From NCBI GenBank assembly GCA_029959285.1, contig JASCOE010000005.1, forward strand, positions 1 through 64,000: a DNA stretch of 64,000 bases, given 5' to 3'. How positions within the stretch are numbered: the first letter of the stretch is position 1; every line of letters begins with the position of its first letter. The stretch is from Flavobacteriaceae bacterium PS02337. Lineage in GTDB: Bacteria > Bacteroidota > Bacteroidia > Flavobacteriales > Flavobacteriaceae. The notes beneath the pieces were generated by a model, which was not told the DNA's origin, ran no database searches, and saw only the letters and a list, made by a program, of their open reading frames with translations. The translations under genes and the position numbers were made by a program. Shown here piece by piece: positions 24,567-33,926 of this stretch.

Positions 24567-25789
24567 TAACATATCTTTTAAAATCAGGTTTGCTGCTTAT
24601 GGTGTTTTTTGCAGTTTATAAAATACTGTTGGAGAACGAAAAAATGTTTCGTTTTAATCGTGCTTATTTGCTCGCAAGCATTGTTTTTAGTTTAACGATT
24701 CCGCTTCAGTTGTTTTCGATTGATTCTCCTTTTTCAACGAAAATCACGACTATCCAATTGGATGGAATCATGATTGTGGCAGATAGATCGGTTTTAAACA
24801 AAATAAATTACAGCGAGATTCTAACGTACTTTTTGAGTGTTGTTTATGTTGTAATTGCAGCAATTTTAATTGTTCGTTTTGTGCGAAATGTGTTTTCTTT
24901 TTATCTCAGAATGAAAAAGAATAAAGTTGAAATTGTTAAAGGACAAAAAGTTGTTTTGACAAAAGAACCTGTTTTGCCACATTCGTTTTGGAATGCCATT
25001 TTTATCAATCAAGAAGATTTTAAAAATGGTAAAATTCCATCAGAATTAATAGCGCACGAAAAAGCACATTTAGAACAAAAACATACTTTGGATATTCTAT
25101 TTGTTGAGGTTATGCAAATCGTGTTTTGGTTTAATCCGATGTTTCTGCTCTATGAAAAAGCAATTAAACTCAATCACGAATTTTTAGCAGATGAAGCTGT
25201 AAACAAGCAATTTGGTGAAGTTCAAAATTATCAAAATCTTCTGTTGGATTTTGCTTCTCATAAAAATACAGTTTCTCTTGCCAGTAATATTAATTATTTA
25301 ATCACAAAAAAACGTTTACTTATGATGACTAAAGAAGTTTCTCCAATTAAAATGATTTTGAAAGTTGTATCTACAACTGCTGTTTTTGTTATGTTGCTGT
25401 TTGTTTTTAGTACAGAAGCAATTTCACAATCAAGTATAAATTCAAAAAAACAAAAGGATTATAAAGTCAGTTACGATTCAACAAGCGTAAAAGAACCACA
25501 ATTTCCTGGTGGAATAGAAAAGTTCTATATGTTTGTTGGTCAGAATTATAAAATGCCAGCTGAAGTGTCAAAACAAAAGTTAAACGGAAAAGTTTATCTT
25601 CAATTTATGGTTGAAACCGATGGTTCTCTAACTGATATCAAAATTTTAAGAGATAAGTTGGGCAATGGAGCAGGAGAAGAAGCCGTTCGTGTTTTGAAAC
25701 TTTCTCCAAAATGGATTCCTGCTTCTGAAGGAGGAAAACCTGTGCGAGTAATGTATAATCTGCCTATTACAGTTCAAGGAGCTAAATAA
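24563..25789 (+). CDS. M56 (BlaR1-type) metallopeptidase with TonB C-terminal domain
   Basis: 408 residues. The N-terminal half has transmembrane segments (about 1-22, 36-52, 92-112) and the gluzincin site H165-E-K-A-H169 in SELIAHEKAHLEQ, followed by a fourth helix (about 270-290). The extracytoplasmic C-terminus (about 310-408) is a TonB_C domain (PQFPGGIEKFY, LNGKVYLQFMVETDGSL, VRVMYNLPITV) instead of the penicillin-binding sensor of BlaR1. It probably cleaves, or triggers cleavage of, the BlaI-type repressor on an envelope signal. What it senses is not evident; beta-lactam sensing is not supported. Confidence 0.92.
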   Translation: MITYLLKSGLLLMVFFAVYKILLENEKMFRFNRAYLLASIVFSLTIPLQLFSIDSPFSTKITTIQLDGIMIVADRSVLNKINYSEILTYFLSVVYVVIAAILIVRFVRNVFSFYLRMKKNKVEIVKGQKVVLTKEPVLPHSFWNAIFINQEDFKNGKIPSELIAHEKAHLEQKHTLDILFVEVMQIVFWFNPMFLLYEKAIKLNHEFLADEAVNKQFGEVQNYQNLLLDFASHKNTVSLASNINYLITKKRLLMMTKEVSPIKMILKVVSTTAVFVMLLFVFSTEAISQSSINSKKQKDYKVSYDSTSVKEPQFPGGIEKFYMFVGQNYKMPAEVSKQKLNGKVYLQFMVETDGSLTDIKILRDKLGNGAGEEAVRVLKLSPKWIPASEGGKPVRVMYNLPITVQGAK

Positions 25790-25796
25790 ATTCTTT

Positions 25797-25902
25797 TAAA
25801 GGTTCAGAGGTTCAGAGGTTTTTTCTCTTTGTCAAAGTTTTGAACTTTGACAAACATTGAGACTTGAGAAACCTTTGAACCTTTGTCCCTCTAAACCTTT
25901 GC
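25797..25902. repeat. Nested palindromes: family I enclosing family F
   Basis: The outer left arm is AAAGGTTCAGAGGTTCAGAG and the outer right arm AACCTTTGAACCTTTG, in inverted orientation. The family F dyad CTTTGTCAAAGTT / GAACTTTGACAAA (25827-25854) lies in the middle. Confidence 0.65.
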
Positions 25903-25909
25903 TCCTCCA

Positions 25910-25946
25910 AAAAAAAAAATCCGCTTTCAGAATTTTGGAAGCGGAT
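25910..25946 (-). terminator. Terminator of the saccharopine dehydrogenase gene
   Basis: The stem ATCCGCTT / AAGCGGAT at 25919-25946 is followed, on the minus strand, by a run of at least nine T. It lies 48 nt after the stop of the gene at 25994. Confidence 0.8.
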
Positions 25947-25993
25947 AAAATTACAAACTAAAAAAAAATCTAAAAAAACATGCAGAATCCAGA

Positions 25994-27358
25994 CTAAAAT
26001 AGATCTGGATTATATCCAAAATACGGTACTTTTTGTTCATTAAAAATAACGCCGTATTCTTCTAATTCTTTCAAAATCGGTTCGTAAACTTCTTTTTTTA
26101 TCGGAAGCTGAACGCCAGGAGTTGTTATTTTTCCGTTTAAAATCAATAAAGTGGCAATTGCAACTGGAAGTCCGACTGTTTTTGCCATCGCGGTATAGGT
26201 TTGGTCGTCGCCAATGCAAACCATTTTAGAGTCGATTTGTTTTTTTTCTCCGTTCAATTCATAACCAAATTTATGATACATCACAATCATGTCTTTGTCG
26301 TCTGGTTCTAAAGCCCAGCTGTCGGTCAAGATTTTTTCTAGAATTTGTGCCGGAGTTGCGTGCGGAAGATTTACTTTTTTGTTTGGATTGAATAAATCTA
26401 GTTCTAAAAGTTTATCCCACATAATATCGTCTTGATCGATTTTTAAAATCAATCTAGTTTTAATTTCCACAGAATCTGTCGGATGATAAGGCAAAAAAGA
26501 ATTGATAAACTGACGATAACTCATATCTTCAGAACCTTCAATAACATAACTGTCATCCGTCATTCCGAGTTGTACAAACATATTCCATGCTCTCGAATAT
26601 CCAACTCTTCTGATCGTTCCTCTGTACAAAGTCAAAATATCATCCAAACCATAAATGGATCTGTATTTGAGAGAATCTCGATTTGAATATGCTTCGAATT
26701 TTCCGTAACCTTCCACTTCCAGAAATTCAGTTCTGCGAAATAAAGCGCTGTACGGAATATATTTATAAGTTCCTTCTTGAATAAATTTTGCTGCGCCGCC
26801 TTGTCCTGCTAACACAACATTTCGAGGCGCCCAAGTAAATTTGTAATTCCATAAATTATTGTCAGATTCTGGAGCTACAAGTCCGCCGCAAAAAGATTCA
26901 AACAAAAGCATTTTTCCACCTTTTGCCCGAATTTCATCAATAACCTTCATGGCGCTCATATGATCGATTCCAGGATCAAGACCAATTTCATTCATAAAAA
27001 TCAAATTGTTCTTTATTGCTTCTTCGTTTAAAGCCTGCATCGGATCACTTATGTAGGAAGCCGTAACCAAATGTTTTTTGAATTCTAGGCAATCTTTTGC
27101 AATTTCGATATGCAAATGCGCCGGAAGCATCGAAATTACTATAGAAGCATTTTCAATCGCTTTTTTTCTTTCTACAGAATTGAAAATATCCAAGGCAAGA
27201 GGAGTGGCATTCGGATGTCCTTGCGTTTTAGCTTTTGCTAAAGACAATGAAAGATCAGCTACCGTTATATGCAGTTGTTCTTCATTAGATTTTGATAATA
27301 AATAGCGAATCAAAGACGATGCAGATCTTCCTGCTCCAATTATTAAAACGTTTCTCAT
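25994..27358 (-). CDS. Saccharopine dehydrogenase family protein
   Basis: 454 residues, cytoplasmic. The N-terminal Rossmann motif is VLIIGAGRSASSLIRYL, with an acidic residue (VAD) at the end of strand 2. The middle has NEIGLDPGIDHM, a signature of LYS9-type saccharopine reductases and their relatives, followed by the catalytic and substrate-binding domain. The family interconverts lysine-alpha-ketoglutarate adducts; in Bacteroidota it may serve lysine degradation, or polyamine metabolism if it is a carboxynorspermidine dehydrogenase-like member. It stands alone with its own terminator. Confidence 0.9.
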   Translation of the reverse strand: MRNVLIIGAGRSASSLIRYLLSKSNEEQLHITVADLSLSLAKAKTQGHPNATPLALDIFNSVERKKAIENASIVISMLPAHLHIEIAKDCLEFKKHLVTASYISDPMQALNEEAIKNNLIFMNEIGLDPGIDHMSAMKVIDEIRAKGGKMLLFESFCGGLVAPESDNNLWNYKFTWAPRNVVLAGQGGAAKFIQEGTYKYIPYSALFRRTEFLEVEGYGKFEAYSNRDSLKYRSIYGLDDILTLYRGTIRRVGYSRAWNMFVQLGMTDDSYVIEGSEDMSYRQFINSFLPYHPTDSVEIKTRLILKIDQDDIMWDKLLELDLFNPNKKVNLPHATPAQILEKILTDSWALEPDDKDMIVMYHKFGYELNGEKKQIDSKMVCIGDDQTYTAMAKTVGLPVAIATLLILNGKITTPGVQLPIKKEVYEPILKELEEYGVIFNEQKVPYFGYNPDLF

Positions 27359-27512
27359 GTCTTAAATATTTAACACAAATATATTTAAATGTTATAAATG
27401 TAACAATTTTAATTAAATAAAAGATAATTTTGGTATAAAATTGAAATAAAAAATAATTTGATTTTGTTCTAAATAATATTCAAACGGAAGCGGTTTTTTG
27501 AATGCTTTGAAT

Positions 27513-27520
27513 TATTTTTG
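27513..27520 (+). promoter_or_regulatory. -7 promoter box TATTTTTG
   Basis: Matches TANNTTTG 25 nt upstream of the DUF423 gene; no well-spaced -33 element is seen. Confidence 0.4.
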
Positions 27521-27545
27521 TTTGAAATTTCAAAAGATATAAATC

Positions 27546-27932
27546 ATGAAAAGAAAACTTGTTCTTACTGGAGCTTTTATAGGTATGTTAGCTATTATTT
27601 TGGGTGCTTTTGGAGCTCATTTATTAAAAAAATACCTTTCAGTTGATCAATTAAATACTTTTGAAGTTGGTGTTCGTTATCAAATGTATCATGCACTTTT
27701 TCTTTTCTTTTTGTCTACCCAAAAAGACCTTGCCGAAAAAACACTAAAAACAATCTACAATTTTATAGTTGCTGGTGTTGTTCTTTTTAGCGGTTCAATC
27801 TATTTGGTAGCTACAAAAGACTACACATTGTTTTATTCTAAAATTATCGTATTCGCAACGCCAATAGGTGGTTTTCTATTAATTATTGGTTGGGCGCTAT
27901 TATTCTTTACGATTTTGAAGCGAAAATCATAA
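27546..27932 (+). CDS. DUF423 family membrane protein
   Basis: 128 residues with four hydrophobic segments (about 7-24, 45-57, 72-90, 98-122). The family signature is visible in GAFGAHLLKKYL followed by TFEVGVRYQMYHALFLF. The function of DUF423 inner membrane proteins is not known. The gene is monocistronic, preceded by a TANNTTTG box and followed by a hairpin with T run. Confidence 0.92.
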   Translation: MKRKLVLTGAFIGMLAIILGAFGAHLLKKYLSVDQLNTFEVGVRYQMYHALFLFFLSTQKDLAEKTLKTIYNFIVAGVVLFSGSIYLVATKDYTLFYSKIIVFATPIGGFLLIIGWALLFFTILKRKS

Positions 27933-27978
27933 AATCCCGAAAAAAAAATTCTGTCTAAGAATTAATCTTTAATTTTGT

Positions 27979-28016
27979 CACATAAATAACATATGGCTTT
28001 ATTTATGTGATTTTTT
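27979..28016 (+). terminator. Terminator after the DUF423 gene
   Basis: CACATAAATAA / TTTATTTATGTG, a stem followed by ATTTTTTG. Apart from this and the pckA promoter, the 300-bp gap to pckA shows no other feature. Confidence 0.7.
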
Positions 28017-28167
28017 GTTGTTTTCTGTTTTTAAACAAAAATAATATAACAAATGTTGCGTATTGAGCTGACAATAAACAAATTAAAGGCGCTTATTTTT
28101 TTGTTTTTATTTTTTTTAAAGTGAAATTTTACTTTTATGATATAAATCAGAGTGAAATTTGAGTATT

Positions 28168-28199
28168 TTGAGTCAAATAAAAATTAATCTGTAATTTTG
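28168..28199 (+). promoter_or_regulatory. Predicted promoter of pckA
   Basis: TTG at 28168-28170, a 21-nt spacer, then TAATTTTG at 28192-28199, 34 nt before the start codon. Confidence 0.6.
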
Positions 28200-28232
28200 C
28201 TTTAAACAAAAACCACAACATAACTTAAATTT

Positions 28233-29837
28233 ATGGACACTAACACAGTTTTCGCGCAATCGATTTCGTTAAAAGACTTAGGAATTGAAAATGCAAAAGT
28301 TCGTTATCAACTATCAGCAGACGAATTACATGCTATTACGTTGCAATCAGGACAAGGTGTTGAGAATTCTACCGGAGCGTTAGCAATTAATACAGGTGAA
28401 TTTACAGGTCGTTCTCCACAGGATCGTTTTATTGTAAAAGACGAAGTAACAAACGATCAAGTTTGGTGGGGAAATGTAAATATCCCGTTTGAACCTCAAG
28501 CTTTTGATAAGCTTTATAATAAGGTAACAGCATTTTTATCAGACAAAGAAGTTTTTGTTCGTGATTCTTATGTGTGTTCTGATGCAAATTATAGATTGAA
28601 TGTACGTGTTGTAACAGAAACAGCTTGGTCAAATTTGTTTTGCTACAATATGTTCTTACGTCCAGAAGAATCTGAATTAGCTAATTTTTCTCCAGAATGG
28701 ACCGTAGTTTGTGCTCCGAGTTTTATGGCAGATCCTGCAGTAGACGGAACGCGTCAGTCTAATTTTGCTATTTTAAATTTTACTAGAAAAATCGCTTTAA
28801 TTGGTGGAACTGGTTACACAGGAGAAATGAAAAAAGGAATTTTTTCTGCCTTGAACTTTATTCTTCCAGTTTTCAAAAATACACTTCCAATGCACTGTAG
28901 TGCGAATGTTGGAGAAGACGGAGACACAGCTATTTTCTTCGGTTTATCTGGAACAGGAAAAACAACTTTATCTGCAGATCCAGAACGTAAATTAATCGGA
29001 GACGATGAACACGGATGGACAAACGAAAATACAGTTTTCAATTTCGAAGGCGGATGTTACGCTAAAGTAATTAACTTGACTGAAGAAAATGAACCAGACA
29101 TTTTTAGAGCAATCAAAAAAGGAGCGCTTTTAGAAAATGTAGTTTTCAAAGCTGGAACAAACGAAGTTGATTACGATGATGTTTCAATCACGCAAAATAC
29201 TCGTGTAAGTTACCCAATAACACATATTGATAATGTACAGCCAGGTTTGGTTGGCCAAAATCCTAAAAATATATTTTTCTTAACGGCTGATTCTTTCGGA
29301 ATTTTGCCTCCAATTTCAAAATTGACTCCAGGTCAGGCTGCTTACCACTTTATTTCTGGATATACGGCAAAAGTTGCTGGAACAGAAGCAGGAGTTACAG
29401 AACCACAACCTAATTTCTCTGCTTGTTTTGGAGCGCCATTTATGCCTTTACATCCAACGCGTTATGCTGAAATGTTGAGCAAAAAAATGAAAGATGCTGG
29501 CGTAAAAGTTTGGTTAATCAACACAGGATGGACTGGTGGACCTTACGGAACAGGAAGCCGTATGAAATTGAAATATACTCGTGCAATGATTACTGCAGCT
29601 TTAAAAGGTGAATTGGATAATGTTGAATACGTTAACCATACCGTTTTTGGAATTGCAAAACCACAATCTTGTCCGAATGTTCCTGAGGAAATTTTAAATC
29701 CTAGAAATACTTGGGAAGACAAAGATTTATACGATAAAAAAGCGTTAGAATTGGCTCAGAAATTCAAAGCTAATTTTGCCAAATTTGAAGAGTTTGCAAA
29801 TGCTGAAATCTTAGCAGGAGCGCCAATTACAGAATAA
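28233..29837 (+). CDS. pckA: Phosphoenolpyruvate carboxykinase (ATP)
   Basis: 534 residues, the usual length. It carries the substrate loop RSPQDRF near residue 66, the kinase-1a P-loop GLSGTGKTT (about 237-245), the metal site DDEHGW after LIGDDE, and the adenine-binding end NTGWTGGPYGTG. It converts oxaloacetate and ATP to PEP, CO2 and ADP in the cytoplasm, the entry step of gluconeogenesis, useful when growing on peptides or organic acids. Single gene with its own promoter and terminator. Confidence 0.98.
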   Translation: MDTNTVFAQSISLKDLGIENAKVRYQLSADELHAITLQSGQGVENSTGALAINTGEFTGRSPQDRFIVKDEVTNDQVWWGNVNIPFEPQAFDKLYNKVTAFLSDKEVFVRDSYVCSDANYRLNVRVVTETAWSNLFCYNMFLRPEESELANFSPEWTVVCAPSFMADPAVDGTRQSNFAILNFTRKIALIGGTGYTGEMKKGIFSALNFILPVFKNTLPMHCSANVGEDGDTAIFFGLSGTGKTTLSADPERKLIGDDEHGWTNENTVFNFEGGCYAKVINLTEENEPDIFRAIKKGALLENVVFKAGTNEVDYDDVSITQNTRVSYPITHIDNVQPGLVGQNPKNIFFLTADSFGILPPISKLTPGQAAYHFISGYTAKVAGTEAGVTEPQPNFSACFGAPFMPLHPTRYAEMLSKKMKDAGVKVWLINTGWTGGPYGTGSRMKLKYTRAMITAALKGELDNVEYVNHTVFGIAKPQSCPNVPEEILNPRNTWEDKDLYDKKALELAQKFKANFAKFEEFANAEILAGAPITE

Positions 29838-29860
29838 AAGGAATTTCATTAATTCAAATA

Positions 29861-29893
29861 AAAAAAAGCTGTTCAGAGATGAACAGCTTTTTT
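29861..29893. terminator. Bidirectional terminator between pckA and the phytase gene
   Basis: AAAAAAAGCTGTTCA-GAGA-TGAACAGCTTTTTT, a perfect stem with A and T runs between two convergent genes. Confidence 0.9.
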
Positions 29894-29980
29894 GTTTGGT
29901 TTCCAATCGCAGTAAAAAAAAATAAAAAAAATAAATAGAACACTGAAAACTGCGACTGAAAAACCTCAAAAAAAAATAAA

Positions 29981-31039
29981 TTATTTTTTCGCTTCGTCGA
30001 TTCTTTTTTGAATCAAATCCCAAGCATAATAGTGGAAAGTCATTCCGTTGCTCATCGCTACAAAAAGTCCATTTTTGTAAGCTCCGCCTAAGTTAATGCT
30101 AGTTACATCTGCACCGTCACATTCTACAGTAGAAGTTGGAATTTCTGCCAATAACGGATAACTGTTTGGATTTCCTTTTGCACCTTCTCTTGGGTAAACC
30201 ATAAAAGTATTTGCTTGCTGATTTGACACTAAAATATATCCTGTAGAATCTGTTTTCTTGTAGATTGCGATTCCTTCATTATCCGCTTTAAAATCTGTTT
30301 GCCCGAAAAGAGCCAGTTCTTTATTGTCGTTTAAAGCTGGATCTGCTTTGTATTTTCTAATTCCAAATTGTTCGTCACAATATAAAACCGTTCCTAATTC
30401 GTTATCAACTGCAATGGCTTCGATTTCTTTTTTACCGCTGTAATTTCCGAATTTACGAACGACTTTTGCAGCAGCAAATTTTCCGTTTCCAGAAAGTTCA
30501 TATTGCCATAAATAACTTCCAGAAGGTCCAGTTTTTCTTCCCACAATAGCAAAAATCTTTCCGTCAGTTTTACGAGTGTACAAAGCAATTCCCATTGGGT
30601 CGCGTTGTGCTTCTCCTTCAAAAACAGGAATTCCGCCGTTATCAATTGGTTCTAAATCAGGTAAACTAAAGATTCTGATTTTATTTTCTTCACGTTCTGT
30701 AGTTACAGCAACGTCTACTTTTTTTCCATCAATGATTAATCCGTAAGCGATATCAACATTGTTTGGACGTTTTAAAGTAATTGATTTTTTAAGGATTTTT
30801 CCATTCAAATCAAAAGCGTACAAACCGCCATCAGTATCTTTATCTGTTCCAACAATGATACTTTTTGTAGCATCTGCTGGATTAATCCAAATTGAAGGAT
30901 CGTCTGTATCGTGAGGCAAAGCTTCTGTAACAGCTGTTGGTTTAACTGCATTTGGCTGAATTGGCGCTAATTTGTCGTCTTTACAAGCTGTAAAAGAAAT
31001 GCTTAACAATAAAAGAGCAACTAAAGATTTATTTTTCAT
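29981..31039 (-). CDS. Phytase (beta-propeller, 3-phytase type) lipoprotein
   Basis: 352 residues with a lipoprotein signal peptide (lipidated Cys19 in SFTACKDD). The N-terminal mature segment ALPHDTDDPSIWINP and the GTDKDTDGGLYAFDLNGK block, followed by repeated propeller blades with acidic Ca-binding residues (NEGIAIYKK, ECDGADVTS), match the beta-propeller phytase family. It releases phosphate from myo-inositol hexakisphosphate. It is probably anchored at the outer membrane. It follows a TonB-dependent receptor gene in the same direction, with a strong hairpin between, so the pair looks like a phytate or inositol-phosphate scavenging unit. Confidence 0.88.
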   Translation of the reverse strand: MKNKSLVALLLLSISFTACKDDKLAPIQPNAVKPTAVTEALPHDTDDPSIWINPADATKSIIVGTDKDTDGGLYAFDLNGKILKKSITLKRPNNVDIAYGLIIDGKKVDVAVTTEREENKIRIFSLPDLEPIDNGGIPVFEGEAQRDPMGIALYTRKTDGKIFAIVGRKTGPSGSYLWQYELSGNGKFAAAKVVRKFGNYSGKKEIEAIAVDNELGTVLYCDEQFGIRKYKADPALNDNKELALFGQTDFKADNEGIAIYKKTDSTGYILVSNQQANTFMVYPREGAKGNPNSYPLLAEIPTSTVECDGADVTSINLGGAYKNGLFVAMSNGMTFHYYAWDLIQKRIDEAKK

Positions 31040-31061
31040 TTGTGTAATATATTTTAATGCA

Positions 31062-31091
31062 ATTAGACAGAGCGATTAAACTCTGTCTAAT
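31062..31091 (-). promoter_or_regulatory. Intercistronic hairpin of the receptor-phytase operon
   Basis: ATTAGACAGAG / CTCTGTCTAAT forms a perfect 11-bp stem with an 8-nt loop, placed 22 nt before the phytase start. No T run follows, so an RNA stability or processing role fits better than termination. Confidence 0.6.
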
Positions 31092-31115
31092 GTAAGAATT
31101 TTTAAAAGTTGTAGA

Positions 31116-33926
31116 TTACAAGTCTAATTTCAATCCGAAATTGTAACGAGCTTGGTAATATTCAGCTTGTTTTGTGTGAGCTTCGATACCTTGGTAATAA
31201 CGTAACGGCTGATTCGTTAAGTTGTTAGCTTCAGCAAAAAAGCGCAATTTTGGAGTAATTTTATAAGAAGCATTTGCATCTAAGAAAAATTGCTTGTCAT
31301 AGTAACTGTCTTTGTAAGACTCAGAACCTAATTCATCTAAATAATCAGATGTAAAGTTTGTTGAGATTCTAGCAGAAAAACGTTTGTTTTCCCAAGATAA
31401 AGATCCGTTAAACATATGCGGAGTTGTTCCAGGAAGACTGATATTGTTTCTTTCGTTTCCATCTTCATCGGCAATACCTCTTGCTTTAGATTTTGTGTAC
31501 GTATAGTTCAAATAAATACCGAAACCTTTTAAGAATTTACCTGGCAAGAAATCTAACTGACGTTGAAAAGCAACTTCAAATCCGTAAACGTCAACTTTAT
31601 CTCCGTTTCTTGATTGTAAAAATGACCAGTTTTCTCCAACTGGAATTGGGTTTGTCTGATTAGGGAAATCATTAGCAAATTTTACGCTGTCATATTGATT
31701 GTCGCTGTAGTTGTAAATGAAATCATTTAATCTTTTGTAAAAAACACCTCCAGAAATCAAACCAACAGATTTGAAATAGTTTTCTGCCATGAAATCATAA
31801 TTGTATGAATATGTAGCATCAAGACCTGGATTTCCAGCTGTAATTTCTTTATCTGCAGCAATATTGTTTACATAAGGAGCCAAAGCGTAATAGTTTGGTC
31901 TTGCAAGCGCAGTTGTTGCAGCAGCTCTTAAAATTAAATCTTTTGTAGCATTATATTGAAATGAAACACTTGGTAAAAGATTTGTGTATGAGTTTGTATT
32001 GTTGATTTGGCTTTCTAATTCTTCCTCATCTAATACACGGTTTCCTGTATAATCAATATGCGTATTTTCAACACGGAAACCTAAAACCATAGAAAGTTTA
32101 TCGTTAAAATCCTGATCCCATCTTACGTAAGCAGCAGTAATTCTTTCTTTTGCGTTGTAGTTTACAGCTAAATATTCTGCTGGATCTGTTTCTTTGTCAA
32201 ATAAAGAAGTATTGTTTAAATCTAAACTTCCTAAGTATGAAGCCGAAGCAAAAGTTCCTGGTACATATTTACTTCCTGGATTAAAATCTTTTCCGTCGTA
32301 AAAACTTGTCGGAACTTGTGATAATAATTCCATATCACTGTTGATTGGCGAGTAAGAATAGAAATTATTATTTCTTTCTTTTTCTTTCAAACGAAGTCTA
32401 AGACCTGTTCTCAATCTTCCTTTTTCTCCTGCAATAACTGAGAATGGAAAACGGATATTTACTTTTGCACCAAATTCGCTTTCGCTAGTTTCATCTGTGT
32501 TTTCTGTAACTGAATCAAATTCAAATTGATCAAGCGCTTCTCCAGCTGTAGTAACTAATGGAAATCTTTGATCTGTTAAGTTTTCAAAAACATCAAGACC
32601 TTTCTGACGGTATTCGATATAACGCTCACCTGGACGGTATTCTCTAGCTTTTGCATAGTTTGCCGACCAGTCTAAATCTAAAGTTGAGTTAATTAAATGC
32701 TCTCCACGAAGTGAATAATTCTGAACTCTTTGATCTTCTAATCTTCTGTTTTTGTTACGGCTGTTGTCTAAACCACCTTTTGTCTGACGTTTTACACGAC
32801 CTTCAAAACCAGTGATTTCTTCACCATTGTAAATTGGCTCAATATCATCAATTGTAGTTCTGAAACGATTTTCTCTATCATCTCTCCAGTTGTAGATTGC
32901 GTTAGCAAAAATGGTATTGTTTTCGTTAAATTTATAATCTAAAGCAACAGAACCACTGCGACGAATACGTTGTACATCATATTTTCTAATTTCTGAAGCT
33001 TGTAAATATTCATTTCCGAAATCATCTTTAACCCATTCGTTTTCGATGTTATCAGATCCGTAATCTACATTATTATAAGATCCGCTAAAAACTACTCCTA
33101 ATTTATCATTAGCAAAACGGTTACCATAAACTAAACCAGCAGTGTAAGAAGCGTGGTCGCGAATTGGCAAATATCCTCCTGCAAGAGTTGCAGAAATTCT
33201 TTCTCCATTTGGAGTTGCTCTTGTAATTAAGTTTACAGAACCTCCAATTGCATCAGCGTCCATATCAGAAGTAAGTGTTTTGTTTACTTCAATTGTAGAA
33301 ATCATATCAGACGGAATTAAGTCCATTTGTACGTTTCTGTTATCTCCTTCAGCAGATGGAATTCTGTCACCATTTAAAGTTACAGAGTTCAAAGACGGAG
33401 CCAAACCTCTAATAATAATGTTACGAGCTTCACCTTGGTCATTCTGCATTGTGATACCTGGAACACGTTTTAATGCATCTCCAACGTTCGCATCTGGGAA
33501 ACGTCCCATTTGATCAGAAGAAATTACGTTTCCGATATTTTTATTATTTTTTTGCTGATTCAGCGCTTTTGCCTGACCTTTTAAGATATCTCCAACTACA
33601 ACTTCATTCAATTCTGTTCCAGAAGTTTTTAGAGAAAAGTCAATTACGTTGTTTTTTCCTTGCTCAACTTTTATTTCTTGAGTCAAAGCGGTATATCCGA
33701 TATATTTTACTTCAACTTTGTAAGTTCCTTCGGTAATATTTAATAATTCGAAACGACCGTTATAATCAGAAACGGTGTATTTTTTTTCTCCAACAATTTG
33801 AACCATAGCTCCAGGAAGAGGAAGTTTGTCATCGGCGTCTAATATCTTTCCAGATATGATCGCTTTCTGGGCAAAACCTGTAAAGGCGAATAAAAAGAAT
33901 GCGGTTAATAGATAAAATTTTTTCAT
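31116..33926 (-). CDS. TonB-dependent receptor with CarboxypepD_reg domain
   Basis: 936 residues. There is a signal peptide (about 1-19), an N-terminal carboxypeptidase regulatory-like domain (about 24-105, KILDADDKLPLPGAMVQI), a plug domain (about 120-235, GRFPDANVGDALKRVPGI, then NRNVQMDLIPSDMISTIEV and DMDADAIGGSVNL) and a C-terminal beta-barrel ending in the aromatic-rich RYNFGLKLDL. The plug motifs are like those of the TonB-Xanth-Caul group rather than SusC. It transports a ligand across the outer membrane using TonB energy. The downstream phytase suggests phytate-derived products or metal-phytate, but the ligand is inferred only from context. No SusD partner is present. Confidence 0.93.
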   Translation of the reverse strand: MKKFYLLTAFFLFAFTGFAQKAIISGKILDADDKLPLPGAMVQIVGEKKYTVSDYNGRFELLNITEGTYKVEVKYIGYTALTQEIKVEQGKNNVIDFSLKTSGTELNEVVVGDILKGQAKALNQQKNNKNIGNVISSDQMGRFPDANVGDALKRVPGITMQNDQGEARNIIIRGLAPSLNSVTLNGDRIPSAEGDNRNVQMDLIPSDMISTIEVNKTLTSDMDADAIGGSVNLITRATPNGERISATLAGGYLPIRDHASYTAGLVYGNRFANDKLGVVFSGSYNNVDYGSDNIENEWVKDDFGNEYLQASEIRKYDVQRIRRSGSVALDYKFNENNTIFANAIYNWRDDRENRFRTTIDDIEPIYNGEEITGFEGRVKRQTKGGLDNSRNKNRRLEDQRVQNYSLRGEHLINSTLDLDWSANYAKAREYRPGERYIEYRQKGLDVFENLTDQRFPLVTTAGEALDQFEFDSVTENTDETSESEFGAKVNIRFPFSVIAGEKGRLRTGLRLRLKEKERNNNFYSYSPINSDMELLSQVPTSFYDGKDFNPGSKYVPGTFASASYLGSLDLNNTSLFDKETDPAEYLAVNYNAKERITAAYVRWDQDFNDKLSMVLGFRVENTHIDYTGNRVLDEEELESQINNTNSYTNLLPSVSFQYNATKDLILRAAATTALARPNYYALAPYVNNIAADKEITAGNPGLDATYSYNYDFMAENYFKSVGLISGGVFYKRLNDFIYNYSDNQYDSVKFANDFPNQTNPIPVGENWSFLQSRNGDKVDVYGFEVAFQRQLDFLPGKFLKGFGIYLNYTYTKSKARGIADEDGNERNNISLPGTTPHMFNGSLSWENKRFSARISTNFTSDYLDELGSESYKDSYYDKQFFLDANASYKITPKLRFFAEANNLTNQPLRYYQGIEAHTKQAEYYQARYNFGLKLDL

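Noticed and set aside
24563-25789. BlaR1 beta-lactam sensor
   Set aside because: The C-terminal penicillin-binding domain is absent; the domain there is TonB_C-like and no beta-lactamase gene is near.
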